NCBI GenBank assembly: GCA_037903355.1
Contig: JBAJFE010000014.1
Coordinates: forward strand, 868,001-932,000
Reading direction: 5' to 3'
Origin: Trichuris trichiura
Lineage: Eukaryota > Nematoda > Enoplea > Trichinellida > Trichuridae
Length of the DNA stretch: 64,000 bases
Below the pieces are notes generated by a model that saw only the letters and a list, made by a program, of their open reading frames with translations, did no database searches and was not told the DNA's origin. The position numbers and the translations under genes were made by a program. Below, piece by piece: positions 22,318 to 32,868 of this stretch (within the stretch, counting starts at the first letter, position 1; each line of letters begins with the position of its first letter).

Positions 22318-24434
22318 ATGGCAGTACGTAGGGCCCAAAAACGTGACCTAGACCGAAAGTTTGCGTCGTTATACCACCATGAGACAAGAATGGGGGACAC
22401 ACCAGCTAGGACCAGGAGATTTCCAGGACACAACTCTACAAATGAACGGACAACAGAACGGACAGTGGTAAATTTGAGTTCCGTCACCATACAAGAAAGC
22501 GACTTAGCGGTTCCCAGAAGAGGCCTAAACTTTGCCCCCACCCCACGTCAACCCCCTATATTGGACATTATTGCCTCTACGGAGCATGGACTCCTCTCAG
22601 TGGATGACCAGAAGGCGACAGACGTAAAGCAGGCAGTATCCTCGTTAATACTGAGGCACAGCTATGGAACGGCAAACTTAACGAGGTCGGAATTTCGTAC
22701 ACTTAAACAATTGAAGTCACGAACAGACATAGTGATCACAAAAGCTGATAAGGGCAACGTGGTGGTAGTGTCAGATAACTCGTTTTACCAAAACAGGACG
22801 TCCGCCCTCCTAAACAACACGGTATACTTGCCCATTGAAGGAGACCCCACCAAGGATTTACACAAGACTTTGAAATGCCTGATACAGGTTTTTCCGCAAG
22901 AAACTGGAGATGAAATTCTAACCAGAATAGGCAAGAAGCTAGGGCACGTCGCCCGTTACAAATGCCCCGAAATGTATGGTTTGCCGAAAAATTCACATGG
23001 CCGACATTCGTTTCCGACCTGTAGTGTCGTCCATCTACAGCATCACTTCTAAACTAAGTTCGTTCCTGAAGCGACTAATTCAACCTTTAGTGGGACGGCA
23101 ACAGTCCTCAGTTAAAAACAGCAGGTGTTTTTGCACGGAACTCAAAAGCATACACCTCGCACCGACAGATATCATGGTCAGCTATGATGTCAAAGATTTA
23201 TTCACTAGCTTGCCGATACCGGAAACCTTAAAGGTCTTACTAGACTTACTGAACTCTGACGACACTCTACGTCGACGCACTAAACTCAACCCGTTCCACA
23301 TAGTCAAACCATGTTCCTTCTGCATGCTTGAGGGGAGCACCTTCCACTTCCAGGGCTCCTTTTACAAACAAAAAAACGGTGCACCGATAGGAAGTCCACT
23401 ATCACCGGTACTGGCGAAGGTGTTCATGGAATATTTGGAACGGCGAGCGTTTCCCAACACCGATGGTGAAATTGCGCCCACGTTTTTCAAACGATACGTA
23501 GATGACATCTTTGCAATAATTATAAGGGGGAACGAAGAGGTCTTTCTAGAAATATTAAACCATGAATTCCCTAACACAATAAAATTCACCATTGAAAAAG
23601 AGGTTGAAGGAAAAATCCCGTTCCTGGATATCCTCATCAGTCGCTCGCAAGAAGGTATAAAAAACTACCGTCTACCGAAAACCGACGCACTCAGACAAAT
23701 ATGTTGAGTACACGTCCCACCATCCGCGACACAATATGACTGGGACATTGGGGGGGGTGGTGGACCGAGTTTTCGCGATCTGTGATCCAGAATATTTGGA
23801 AGAGGAGCTGGTCCACCTAAGACGAACCTTTGAAATGAACGGGTACCCCACCCACATAATAAACTCAACAATCCAGCGGAAACTGGGAGGAAGGACAAGG
23901 ACAAAAAGAGATGCTCCAGGACTACGCCTGATCCTCCCGTATTACGCAGGCCCAGGGGAAAAAATCAAAAGGCTTGGGAACAGAATAGGCTTCCAAGTCT
24001 GGTTCAAAGGGAACCCAAGCCTCCGTTCAATATTACGGAATGACAAAGAAAGAGTACCTCTGGACCAGTGCCCTGGGGTAGTTTATGCAATCAAGTGTGG
24101 ATGTTCGTCCACGTACATTGGTGAAACATGTTATACGCTGGCACACAGGTTGCAGGAGCACATGAGGTCCTTAAACAGGTACAGGTACGCGGTCAACCGT
24201 TTGAACGAAGAACCGTCCATCACGTCACGTGGCCGTCTGCCCACACTGGATCCGCAAGTTTCCATGGAGAAAGCCAGCCAGAGTTCAGCGGTGGCACAGC
24301 ACGAAGCGCAATGCACGGGTCAACTGCGTGCAAACGTGCTGTCCAAGGAAAGGCACTTTACGATTAGGAAGATGAAGGAAGCACTTTATATAAAGTTCAA
24401 TTCTTTTAATCTAACATTTCGCGGGATTTTTTAA
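22318..24434 (+). pseudogene. Penelope-like reverse transcriptase with GIY-YIG endonuclease, frameshifted
   Basis: Three overlapping frames (22318-23052, 22976-23707, 23736-24434) make one near-complete element. The first holds ITKADKGNVVVVSD. The second holds the palm motifs SYDVKDLFTSLP, GAPIGSPLSPVL and RYVDDIFAI with both catalytic aspartates. The third holds the linker and the GIY-YIG nuclease (GVVYAIKCGCS..YIGET, then an EH-containing helix). Two frameshifts interrupt it: one near 22990 by an extra A in an A run, one near 23700. The active-site residues look intact, so inactivation appears recent. Confidence 0.88.
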
Positions 24435-24469
24435 CCCGTTGTTCATTAAACGTTTATCCAAAGAAACGT

Positions 24470-24513
24470 TTTACGGAGCTTTCAGGTCTTCGCTTGACCC
24501 GTCATCAGAGTAA
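24470..24513 (-). ncRNA. Candidate hammerhead motif, composite right arm (inner, variant)
   Basis: Reverse strand: TTTACT, CTGATGA, GGGTC loop GACCT, GAAA, GCTC, CGTAAA. The first helix I pair is a mismatch, otherwise the plan is conserved. Confidence 0.45.
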
Positions 24514-24569
24514 ATTGTACCGCCCGTCGGATCGGTCTTTATGGTTGCAAGCCGCCCCATCCGACCAAC

Positions 24570-24700
24570 CTGGCAGACCAAAAAGAGAAAAAAGAAAAGA
24601 AGAAAAAAAAGGAAAAAGAAGAAAGAAAAGAAAAAAGAAAAAAAGAAGAAAAAAAGGAAAAGAAAAGAAAAAAGGAGAACAAAAGAAGAGGACAACGAGG
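24570..24700 (+). repeat. Polypurine low-complexity tract (right arm)
   Basis: About 130 bp consist almost only of A and G, downstream of the GIY-YIG frame. It mirrors the pyrimidine tract in the left arm. Confidence 0.8.
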
Positions 24701-24979
24701 GGCGAAGAACAATGAAGGTTGAGTGGCGGGAAAGCATGTTTAAAACCTGTTTGTTTGTTTAAAACAAGCGGGAAAACGTTGATTGAATGCTCGTTGGTCC
24801 TCATTTGTTCTTGTGCCGCCGTCGTGGGAGGTCGGTTGGAAGCTCGCTGGGCCGTCTGACTGACTAGGCGGGACCGAAACCTGACGGCTCAAGATAGTGC
24901 TGACGGCACTAGGTCTCTGCCAAAGTTGGTCAGATGGGGCAACTTGCAACCACAAAGACTGATCTGACGGGCGGTACAA

Positions 24980-25023
24980 TTTACGCTGATGAAGGGTAAA
25001 GAGAAGACCCGAAGGCCCCGTAA
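24980..25023 (+). ncRNA. Degenerate hammerhead-like motif, composite right arm
   Basis: TTTACG, CTGATGA, GGGTA loop GACCC, GAAG, GCCC, CGTAAA. Helix I is conserved over six pairs, but GAAA has become GAAG, which should disable catalysis. Confidence 0.4.
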
Positions 25024-25503
25024 AACGTTTTTTTGAATCAACGTTTAATGAAGAACGGGTTAAAAAGTCCCGCGGAAATGTTAGATTTAAAAAATTAAGA
25101 AAATCCGGTACGAAAAAAGAAAAAAGAAAGAAAAGTTCAATTCCAACATTAACAGGGAAGGTGGCATCGCAATCAGTGGCACCTGGACCAACATCATCAG
25201 GGCCACCAACTGTTGCCGCCTACAAGAATCGCCTGCACAGGGACGATAACGGTGTACCTCAGTGACATGGAAGTATTCCCAGCCCGGTTAATTCCCTTGC
25301 TCCCTCTTCATTCTTTTTTCTCACTCTTTCTTTCCCTTTGTTGCTCCCCTACCGCCGTCCCCAGTACCTGACCCCCTCCCCCATTTCCGCACCTCCCGCT
25401 TTTTAAATAATGTCGCGTCTCCTTTAAAACGACCCAAGTCGCCCTCAGTTTAAAGCACCAGTCCCACATAAGGGGCGTGCCAGCACTCACTCTGTCATTC
25501 ACC

Positions 25504-25544
25504 TGCGCTGATGACGGGGACAGATGATCCCTGAAAGCTTCGCA
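25504..25544 (+). ncRNA. Candidate hammerhead motif, composite right end (outer)
   Basis: TGCG, CTGATGA, a GGGGAC-type helix with a short loop, GAAA, GCTT, CGCA. It is the mirror image of 20436-20476. Confidence 0.5.
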
Positions 25545-26061
25545 ATTAAACAATTTTTTGAACGCGTAGCTCTTCCGCACAATAATGTTAATACACACAC
25601 CCGTTAAGAGGAGCTATGTTTTCAAAGCCATTCTGTCTTGTTAATAAACGATGTCATAGAAGATAACGTTCTTCAAAGTCTGCACGTGCAATAAGTTCTG
25701 TTTGCTCACGGAAAGTGACATATAGCATTAACAGTGCAATAAATTGTTCGCCTCTAAAAAAATGCCCATTTAGCAACGGTTTCCTTTCGCGTGAAACGCA
25801 CCAGCGCTAAGACGTGATTTTCATGGGAAAGAATTAAAGTAGGACTTTTTAGTAGAGGATTAATTAGTATGATGTTGCCAAAAAACAGGCGAATTCTGCA
25901 AACAGCTTTATGTGGGGTTGTGAAACTTCGTTTTGACCTAATGGAGATTATTTAGTTGAAGATGCTCGTGCAGGATAGGGGTTCAAGAAAACGAGTCCAC
26001 CAAAACCCCTTTAAAAGCGATCATCATAGGGAGTCCTGAATTTAGCTTATAACGTTTTCCT

Positions 26062-26289
26062 CCAAAGACAGGATGTCTTCTAACAGGCTTGGGTTGTTTC
26101 ATAGTTGATCTTCTGGTTCACGGGTTAACACTGCTCCTTAACACTGCTGACGACGGAACAACAGCAGTTCCGAAAGTGTTCCGTACTTTCTCTAACAATT
26201 TGCTCATCCATTCGTTGGTAGGGCACTTTGCGGTTTGTTACAGGTACATACAACAGGCCGTACCCGTGAACTAGAATATCAACTATGAA
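26062..26289 (+). mobile_element. 228-bp foldback element, sister of 14924-15151
   Basis: It has the same length, the same target duplication (26049-26061 and 26290-26302), the same leader and the same inverted ends as the 14.9-kb copy. The core at 26140-26180 keeps CTGACGA, GGAAC/GTTCC and GAAA. Here the flanking helix is AACACT/AGTGTT and the usual GCTC spacer is absent. Confidence 0.85.
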
Positions 26290-27075
26290 ATAACCTTTTC
26301 CTGTCGCAATGCCCTTTGCACAGATGAGAAGAAAGGATTTTGATCGAGAGAGAAGAACGCTATTCATTTTTTAATGCCTTAGTGCATTCCTTGACTTTGA
26401 GCGTGGCAGATATTTGAATGATGAATAACTTGCATACTTTTGATTCTGCATTGCTAGAAGAGTTGCTTTTCGTTTCTTAGCCACTATTGCATTTCCAGAT
26501 TTGAAATTAGTGCACTAGCCTAATCGTCCTCTAAACGTTGTTACAGCTATCTCATCTGCAATGTTTGAACTTTATATGCTTGCTTTCATCAAAATTTGTA
26601 TTACTAATAGTCAATACGTGTCAACGCTTCTGATAGGCTGTTAGCCAGCAACTTCAGTGCATTTCATTTAACCCATGCTACTGTCTACGTGTGTGTTAAT
26701 GAACTGCTAAACCTTTATTCAACTGAGCTGCATTCATCATTCGTCGTGATTGCATTGCGACAGATTGCCACCAGTAGTTATAATTAAACGGATGGGGTTA
26801 CCTCAACGTTGTTTGAAGTTCTAACTCTGCTATTTGGTTCACTTGCTTATTGGTTCAAATTCAAGTTGTAGCAGACGTTGTTCCTGTAGCATTACCAATT
26901 AAGCTAAGCCCCTTGCTACGGCAACAATAGTCAAGTAAAAGCTGAATTGATCAAGAATAATTTAGGGCAAGTTTTTTTATTCATATCATTATTAAATAGA
27001 AAGCCTACAGTCGTCGTTTATAGCATACTCACCTGTTGAATACGCGGAGGGATTCCCTGAACTGTTCATGCAGTG

Positions 27076-28392
27076 ATGGAACTCAGCTATAAAACAATGG
27101 GCAGCGTATCGCAATGGAAAAGAGCGAATCAGGTCTCACTGTGTGCCCGTATTTTGGGGGCACTTTGTCTAAGTGCTTTAGTTCTCATTTTCGTCATCAA
27201 CGGTAAACTGAGCTTGCCTTTCATTACCACTGAACGCATTAAGCATGATCGCATGAATCGTTTTAAAATTTTGATGTGGACACGCTTCTTTGACTGGAAG
27301 TTCAATAACTCACAATTTCGCATGTGTCCTAACGTTCCATGTGAACTCACGTACGACAGGGAAGAGTATATCACCAGCAAAGCCGTAGTTTTCCATCCGT
27401 TTAATATAAATGCCGCAGATATGCCTGTTGAGAGACTGCCGCATATGCATTACATTTTGTTTCTAAAGGAGCCACCGCCAAATGTTGACCTTCTAGTGAC
27501 TACAAAAAATTTTTTCACGCTTACCATGACATACAGGAGAGACTCGGACATTTACATGCCCTATGGATGGGTCAAAAAAATGGAAAAGTCGATAAACATA
27601 TCTTCCTGGACAACTTTTCTCATAGAAACGGCATTGAAGAAACGCCGCCTGGTGGCAGCTTTCATTAGCAATTGCCGCCCACCAAGCGCGCGTGACATTT
27701 ATATCAAAGCACTTCAGCAGCACGTTGAAGTAGACGTTTATGGCCGATGCGGTCCCTTTAAGTGCCCGAAATCTGAGGGACAAAAATGCCTAAACATGTT
27801 ACGCCGAGAGTATAAGTTTTTTTTGGCGTTTGAGAACAGCGTGTGCAAAGACTACGTTACTGAAAAGCTATTCCGGTCCCTACAATACAATGTAGTTCCC
27901 GTTGTACTGAGTCGCAGCATTGCGGCACCTTTTCTACCCAACGGAAGCTTTATAGCCGCAGATGATTTTGCAACTGCAAAAGAGCTTGCGTTATACTTGC
28001 GTCAGCTTGATCACGATATGGAAAAATATTTAAAATATTTTGACTGGATGAAGTCACATGAAGTCATGGATGAAGGGGACATGCAATCACTGGCTTTCTG
28101 CAGACTTTGCAAAGTTCTGATGAACGCTCCGCTTGGCACGGCAGATCGAAGCAAGTCAGCTGAAGATATAGTGAAATGGTACGTTCTGGATGGCCGCTGT
28201 CTTCCGGATTACGGCAAGAGATTTATTGGTGAGTCATTTGTTGCGGAAACATGCAATGTATTAATACTTTTAGCAAATTCCTCAGGAAATTCTGTTCCTC
28301 AAGCATTAGATCATTTCTCTAGCAAAGGAACACATCAGCCAAAGCGAAAGAGCAAGTTTAAGAAGGAACAAATTCCCAAGGAGTTCTTTTAA
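27076..28392 (+). CDS. Alpha-1,3-fucosyltransferase-like protein 3 (GT10), mosaic copy
   Basis: The intronless frame of 438 residues starts at the ATG matching the second ATG of copy 2; the preceding codon is GTG. It has the type II membrane layout, RRDSDIYMPYGW and FFLAFENSVCKDYVTEKLF intact, and no lesions. The tract about 27765-28030 is almost base-for-base that of copy 1. The C-terminal 260 bp from about 28130 match copy 2, including the basic tail KRKSKFKKEQIPKE. This patchwork indicates gene conversion or unequal crossing-over. Function as for the other copies. Confidence 0.92.
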   Translation: MELSYKTMGSVSQWKRANQVSLCARILGALCLSALVLIFVINGKLSLPFITTERIKHDRMNRFKILMWTRFFDWKFNNSQFRMCPNVPCELTYDREEYITSKAVVFHPFNINAADMPVERLPHMHYILFLKEPPPNVDLLVTTKNFFTLTMTYRRDSDIYMPYGWVKKMEKSINISSWTTFLIETALKKRRLVAAFISNCRPPSARDIYIKALQQHVEVDVYGRCGPFKCPKSEGQKCLNMLRREYKFFLAFENSVCKDYVTEKLFRSLQYNVVPVVLSRSIAAPFLPNGSFIAADDFATAKELALYLRQLDHDMEKYLKYFDWMKSHEVMDEGDMQSLAFCRLCKVLMNAPLGTADRSKSAEDIVKWYVLDGRCLPDYGKRFIGESFVAETCNVLILLANSSGNSVPQALDHFSSKGTHQPKRKSKFKKEQIPKEFF

Positions 28393-28533
28393 TAGGAACG
28401 TTCATCTTTTAATCAACTGCAGTCATAGGCCAACGAAAGGACAGTAAAAAAGTCGTTCTGCACAGCCTCATACGTGTCTGATTTATGCTTATCAGTTTAT
28501 TTGCGAAGCTGCTAATCATGATGACTGCTCAAC

Positions 28534-28767
28534 ATGCTCATAGAACTCGGCACAAGGGTCAACGTGAATGTCCATCGCCAGGCGGAAATTCTTTGCTATT
28601 CCTTTGCTACTTTCTGACATGCACACTGCTATCTTAGTTGTCTCAGAAAAACTTGTTTCGTTTGAAGGATACCTTTTGGGCTCTAATTTCAGAGCATAGC
28701 GAGATAGCAATTTGTCAGCCAAAATGGATAACACAATGATAACGATGGGGACGATTTTGGGCAGCAT
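28534..28767 (-). pseudogene. Orphan M13 N-terminal exon, copy 3
   Basis: MLPKIVPIVIIVLSILADK.. then VCMSES, AMD, DPCAEFYEH and a phase-0 GTTGAG donor candidate. As in copy 2, the second Cys of the CxSExC motif is Ser. The frame is open although the rest of the peptidase is missing. Confidence 0.6.
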
Positions 28768-29199
28768 GAATGAATGGGAAAAGGCAAAGCTTTACAAACC
28801 ATTTCAGAAGCGGTATTTTTGCGTTTTGGGAAAATCGCGTAACTGCCGATCGTTCAAAATGCTTTTATCCACTTTTTGATTTCTGTGACATTTGTAGTAA
28901 CCTATTATTTTTATTGAGGACAGGAAAAACAGGAAATTCGTTCCGCTGCAATCGTTTACGGAGGAAACAGCTGACGTAAGCGTAAAAAGTGAGGTTTCAC
29001 TGGTAAAATTACCGCGGCTCCAAGTGTAGCTAAAGTCAATCGATTGAGCATTATCTGGAAGACAAACCATTAATAATTTGAGGATTGTAAAAGTGCTTTA
29101 TTTTGCTTAACTAAAAAAGATTCCTCCACCCTGTCTCAGCTCATACACTAACGTCTTTGGCTTCCGTAAAAAAAGGCTCGTTGCAATAGCTGTATGCCA

Positions 29200-29720
29200 G
29201 ACTGTCTATGCAGATTTGTCGCTTTTAAACTATGACTTTTTACGTAGTCTTAAGTGGAGATTTTGTAGCAGATGCTTTTTCATGCCAAATAAGTTCTTCT
29301 GATTCTCCCGTCTGAGGATGCGATGCCAGCGACGAAAAAACAACGCTTTGCTCACCTAACGAGGCAGTAAAGTGTGCCGAAGCTTTCGGAACCGAAGTAG
29401 GCGGTCATCAATGCGCTTTTTTCATAGTTCAGATAGCAAAGTCGAACAGGAAAGACATCCACCAAAAATTTACTTTAGCCTTCACGTAGTACTCGCATGT
29501 TCCAGTATTAGTTGCCGAAGCTTTACCAGTGAACTTTGGTTTACGAAAAGGTTAGCCATTCCCAAAAAGCGCGTTAGTAACACTAGAGACGGTTATCGAT
29601 AGAGGTTGGGGTTAGATTCTTGGCGGTGTAGCGCAAAGAGAAATTGCGCGTAAGGAAACTAATTTTACTACAGTACAAGCAGGAGGCGCTAACATTGCGT
29701 TCCCGTGATGCAGTTGTGAT
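29200..29720 (-). pseudogene. Broken copy of the small secreted-protein gene, copy 3
   Basis: The exon 1 start codon is altered (GTAGTAAAA in place of ATGATAAAA) and a stop follows LCATPPRI. Exon 2 retains FPVRLCYLNYEKSALMTAYFGSES after a good acceptor, then stops. It has lost coding capacity. Confidence 0.5.
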
Positions 29721-30389
29721 TTCTAAGCATACATAAACTTCCAAGCTTTCACCGTGGGCTCTTCTGACATTGAACAAGTGTGAATTAAAAAGGGGCTAGG
29801 TAAACCAAGTAGAATAATTTATTAATAGATTGCTGGGACGCTAGTGGGTGACATTTGTTGTTGACAGTCCAATCGCCAAAGAGAATAAACGAAGTACGCG
29901 GAACTGTGTTTTTAAACTTGATTTTTCTTTAGACCTGAAGATTAGATTTCGAGTAAATGAACCTGAGAATCAATTCCTCAGAGTCGGTTTCACCATCGAA
30001 ACGTGTGCCGTGCTTTCTACACATATAAAGCGGCCACAAGATTTGGCAACATGGTCACAGTGGCTGTCGGAGGGCTTTAGCTTTCCGTTTAGCTGTGTTT
30101 TGAAAGTTTCTGTAACTTTTGCGGTAAAGCAACTTTTTTCTATTCTCTTAATTTCATCCGGCAGTCGTACGAACTCTTCTGTTGTTTAATTTATAGCTTC
30201 TCTGTTTGGTGATTATTTTTCCGTAAAATATTTGTAACTTCATATATCAAGCAGAAGGTTTCAGACGGCTAACGTTCAGAATGCTGAGAAACGAAATCCC
30301 GAAAAGATTTTTGCATATCAGGATAGAGAATAAAGGTGTCTGAGGTTTGTTAGATACAACTTCAGGAAGGACTTTACAATCTCCATGTG

Positions 30390-30593
30390 GTTAAGGGCCT
30401 TCTGCTGAGTCTCAGAATGACATCAAGCGGCAGCACCAGCAAGGACAGCTCAAGACAGCTAGCTGAACGAAACATTTCAGTTTTAATTTTACTAACCGAA
30501 TCTGTGACCACAGGAAATACAGCTGTAAATAGAAAAGCTAGTACCGCCACTAAAATCGATGTGATCTCAGAAACTTTAACCGAAGCGCTCTAG
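30390..30593 (-). pseudogene. Hydrophobic N-terminal-like segment, copy 3
   Basis: The reverse strand reads VKVSEITSILVAVLAFLFTAVFPVVTDS.. in the same frame as copies 1 and 2, without a stop through the helix and the following Cys. No downstream exon is apparent. Confidence 0.35.
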
Positions 30594-30644
30594 CAATTAC
30601 GTTTAACCTAAACGAAATGAATTCACCTTCTAAGATCATAGACT

Positions 30645-30972
30645 GTGGGTGAACATTTGCGCCAAGAACGAAGCTTCGATTCACTGAACTGTTTGCTGAT
30701 GTAAGCGAGTACACGGTAAAGGAAAAAGTCTACATACCCCAGTTCCCGTGATCTTATATAGACGAATTTGGGGCCGTTTGGGATGAACAACTTCTTAGTC
30801 AGTAACCTGAAGTGGGGTCGCGCATCATCGAAGAGGCCACCTCGTCCGCTAGACACGGCCTCGATAGGGGCGCATCCCTTGAACCACAGGGAGGACGACG
30901 TCGATGCCAGGCAGTGCGAGGCATGATCCCACTGTGCCCTGAGTGGGGACCGGATCACTGGCCATCATTGCC
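30645..30972 (-). mobile_element. 328-bp insertion of unknown type with 8-bp target duplication
   Basis: The sister units read straight through CATAGACTTAA. Here CATAGACT occurs on both sides (30637-30644 and 30973-30980). No terminal inverted repeats, poly-A tail or polymerase III boxes were seen. The base composition is GC-richer than its surroundings. The minus strand is open through the whole insertion (MIRSPLRAQWDH.. onward), including a plausible peptide GPKFVYIRSRELGYVD. It could be a short non-autonomous transposon or a captured transcript piece. Confidence 0.6.
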
Positions 30973-31088
30973 ACATAGACTTAAAGATGTTATACCGGCA
31001 GGCCGAGACACTGCTCAGGGAAAATAAAAGTAAAGAAAGAAAGGCGGAGTAGAAAATGAGAGAGCTTACTCTGGCCGAAATCCATTCT

Positions 31089-31286
31089 TCAGATTTCTGG
31101 CACTAAGGATTCCAATCCTTCAAGATTATGATCGTTGAAGGCTTCTATTTCACGATTTCGACAACGAACAGGTTCACGCAAATCTTTAATTCTTAGCACT
31201 TTTGGCAGTTTAGCACTCACTGATGCTTGCGCATTCTTCTGCTCAGAATATTGTTGTGTCAATTCAGCGATGATTTCACCAGACAA
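31089..31286 (-). pseudogene. Conserved minus-strand open segment, intact copy
   Basis: A 65-residue frame MSGEIIAELTQQYSEQ.. runs to a stop and matches 3665-3847 at most positions. It is predicted to be helical and charged. No family is recognised; it is an orphan exon or chance conservation within the duplicated unit. Confidence 0.3.
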
Positions 31287-32868
31287 TTCTGCCCCATCTA
31301 ACTGAAACCTTTACACTACAATTTCGTTTAATTCACCAATCCGGCTTGCCTTGCGTGTCCAACTATGCTCTAGTGAACGTTCCGCTGTAGTTAGCCATCC
31401 TGGAAACTCTGCAATAACTCAGGATAACTTTTGCTCATGACATTGCGTCCTGTGGATGTTTTTGCTTCTTGCCTGTTTCGGCTGGTGATCGGTAGCGTTC
31501 AGCGCACAGTAACTGCGATAAAATGCCTTTAAAAGGTATTAGAAATTGTGCACTCAGAATTTAGGAGCATGTTAAAGGTTGCTCAATACACTGTAAGACT
31601 TTAATCATATTATAACAACCCATTGGAAAATTACTTGAACCAGAGAAACATTTGTAACTATTTCGCCTTGTTAATAAACGATGTCACAGAAAATAACGTA
31701 TTTCAAGGTCTGCCTGTGCAATATATAAGTTCTACTTGCCCACGGAAGTTGACATTTAGCATGAATAGCGCAATAAATTGTTCGCCTCGGAAAAATGCCC
31801 ATTTAGCGACAGTTTCGTTTCTCGTAAAACGCATCAACTCTAAGACGTGATGTTCATGAGATGGAATTAAAGTAGCAGTTTTTAAGAGAGGATTAGTTAA
31901 TATGATGTTGCCAAAAAACAGACAAACTCTGCAAACAGCTTTATATGGGGTTATGAAACTTCGTTTTGACTCAATGGAAATTATTTAGTTGAAGATGCTC
32001 GTGCAGAACTGAGGGTTCAAGAAAACGAGTCCATTAAAACCCGTTGAAAACGATCATCATCAAAAATTCTGAATTCAGCTTATAATTTTTTCCTGTCGCA
32101 CTGCATTTTGCAGAGACAAAAAGAAAGTATTTTGTTCGAGAAGGAGGAACGCTGTTTATTTTTGAGAGCCTTAGAGCGTTACTGACTTTGAGTGGGCCAG
32201 ATATTTGCGTGATCAATAATTTGCATCTTTTTGATCCTTCATTGCGAGGGGAATTACTTTTTGTGTCTTCGCCATTGTTGCATTTCCAGTTTTGAAATTG
32301 GTGCATTAGCCTAATCGTCTTCCAAACGTTGTTACAGCTATCTCATCTGCATGTTTTGAACTTATGTGCTTGTTTTCATCAGCGTTTGTGATCCTAATAG
32401 CCAATACGTGTAAACGCTTCTGACAGGCAGTTAGCCAACAACTTCAATGCATTTCATTTAACCCATGCTACTACTGCCTATATGCACGTAAAGGAAGTAC
32501 TAAACCTTTATTGAACTGAGCTGCATCCATCATCCGTCGTGATTGCATTGCATCAGATTGTCACCAGTAGTTATAATTAAACGAATGGGGTTACCTCAAC
32601 GTTGTTTGAAGTTCTAACTCTGCTATTTGGTTCACTTGCTTATTGGTTCAACTTCAAGCTGTAGCAGACGTTGTTCTTGTAGCATTACCAGTTAAGCTGA
32701 GCCCCTTGCTATGGCAACAATAGTCAAATAAAAGCTGAAATGGTCAGGAATAATTTAGGGCAGGCTTTTTGATTCATATCATTATTAAATAGAATGCCTA
32801 CTGTCATTGTTTAGAGCATATCCGCCTGTTGAATACGCGGAGTTGAATATCCCTGAACTGCTGATGCA

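Larger units (their letters stand above)
20391..25629. mobile_element. 5.2-kb head-to-head Penelope-like composite element
   Basis: Sister units have the empty site. ATTCGGTCTT (20381-20390) and ATTCTGTCTT (25630-25639) are the target duplications. The ends are inverted repeats starting AACATTATTGT, and they extend inward for about 1.9 kb. The left part (to about 22316) is a 3' half of a Penelope-like element on the minus strand. The right part is an almost complete element on the plus strand (reverse transcriptase then GIY-YIG endonuclease). A one-sided leader of about 40 nt (25590-25629) reads on the minus strand TTGAAAAC..TTAACGGG. Penelope-like elements are known for such inverted arrangements. 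Confidence 0.9.
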
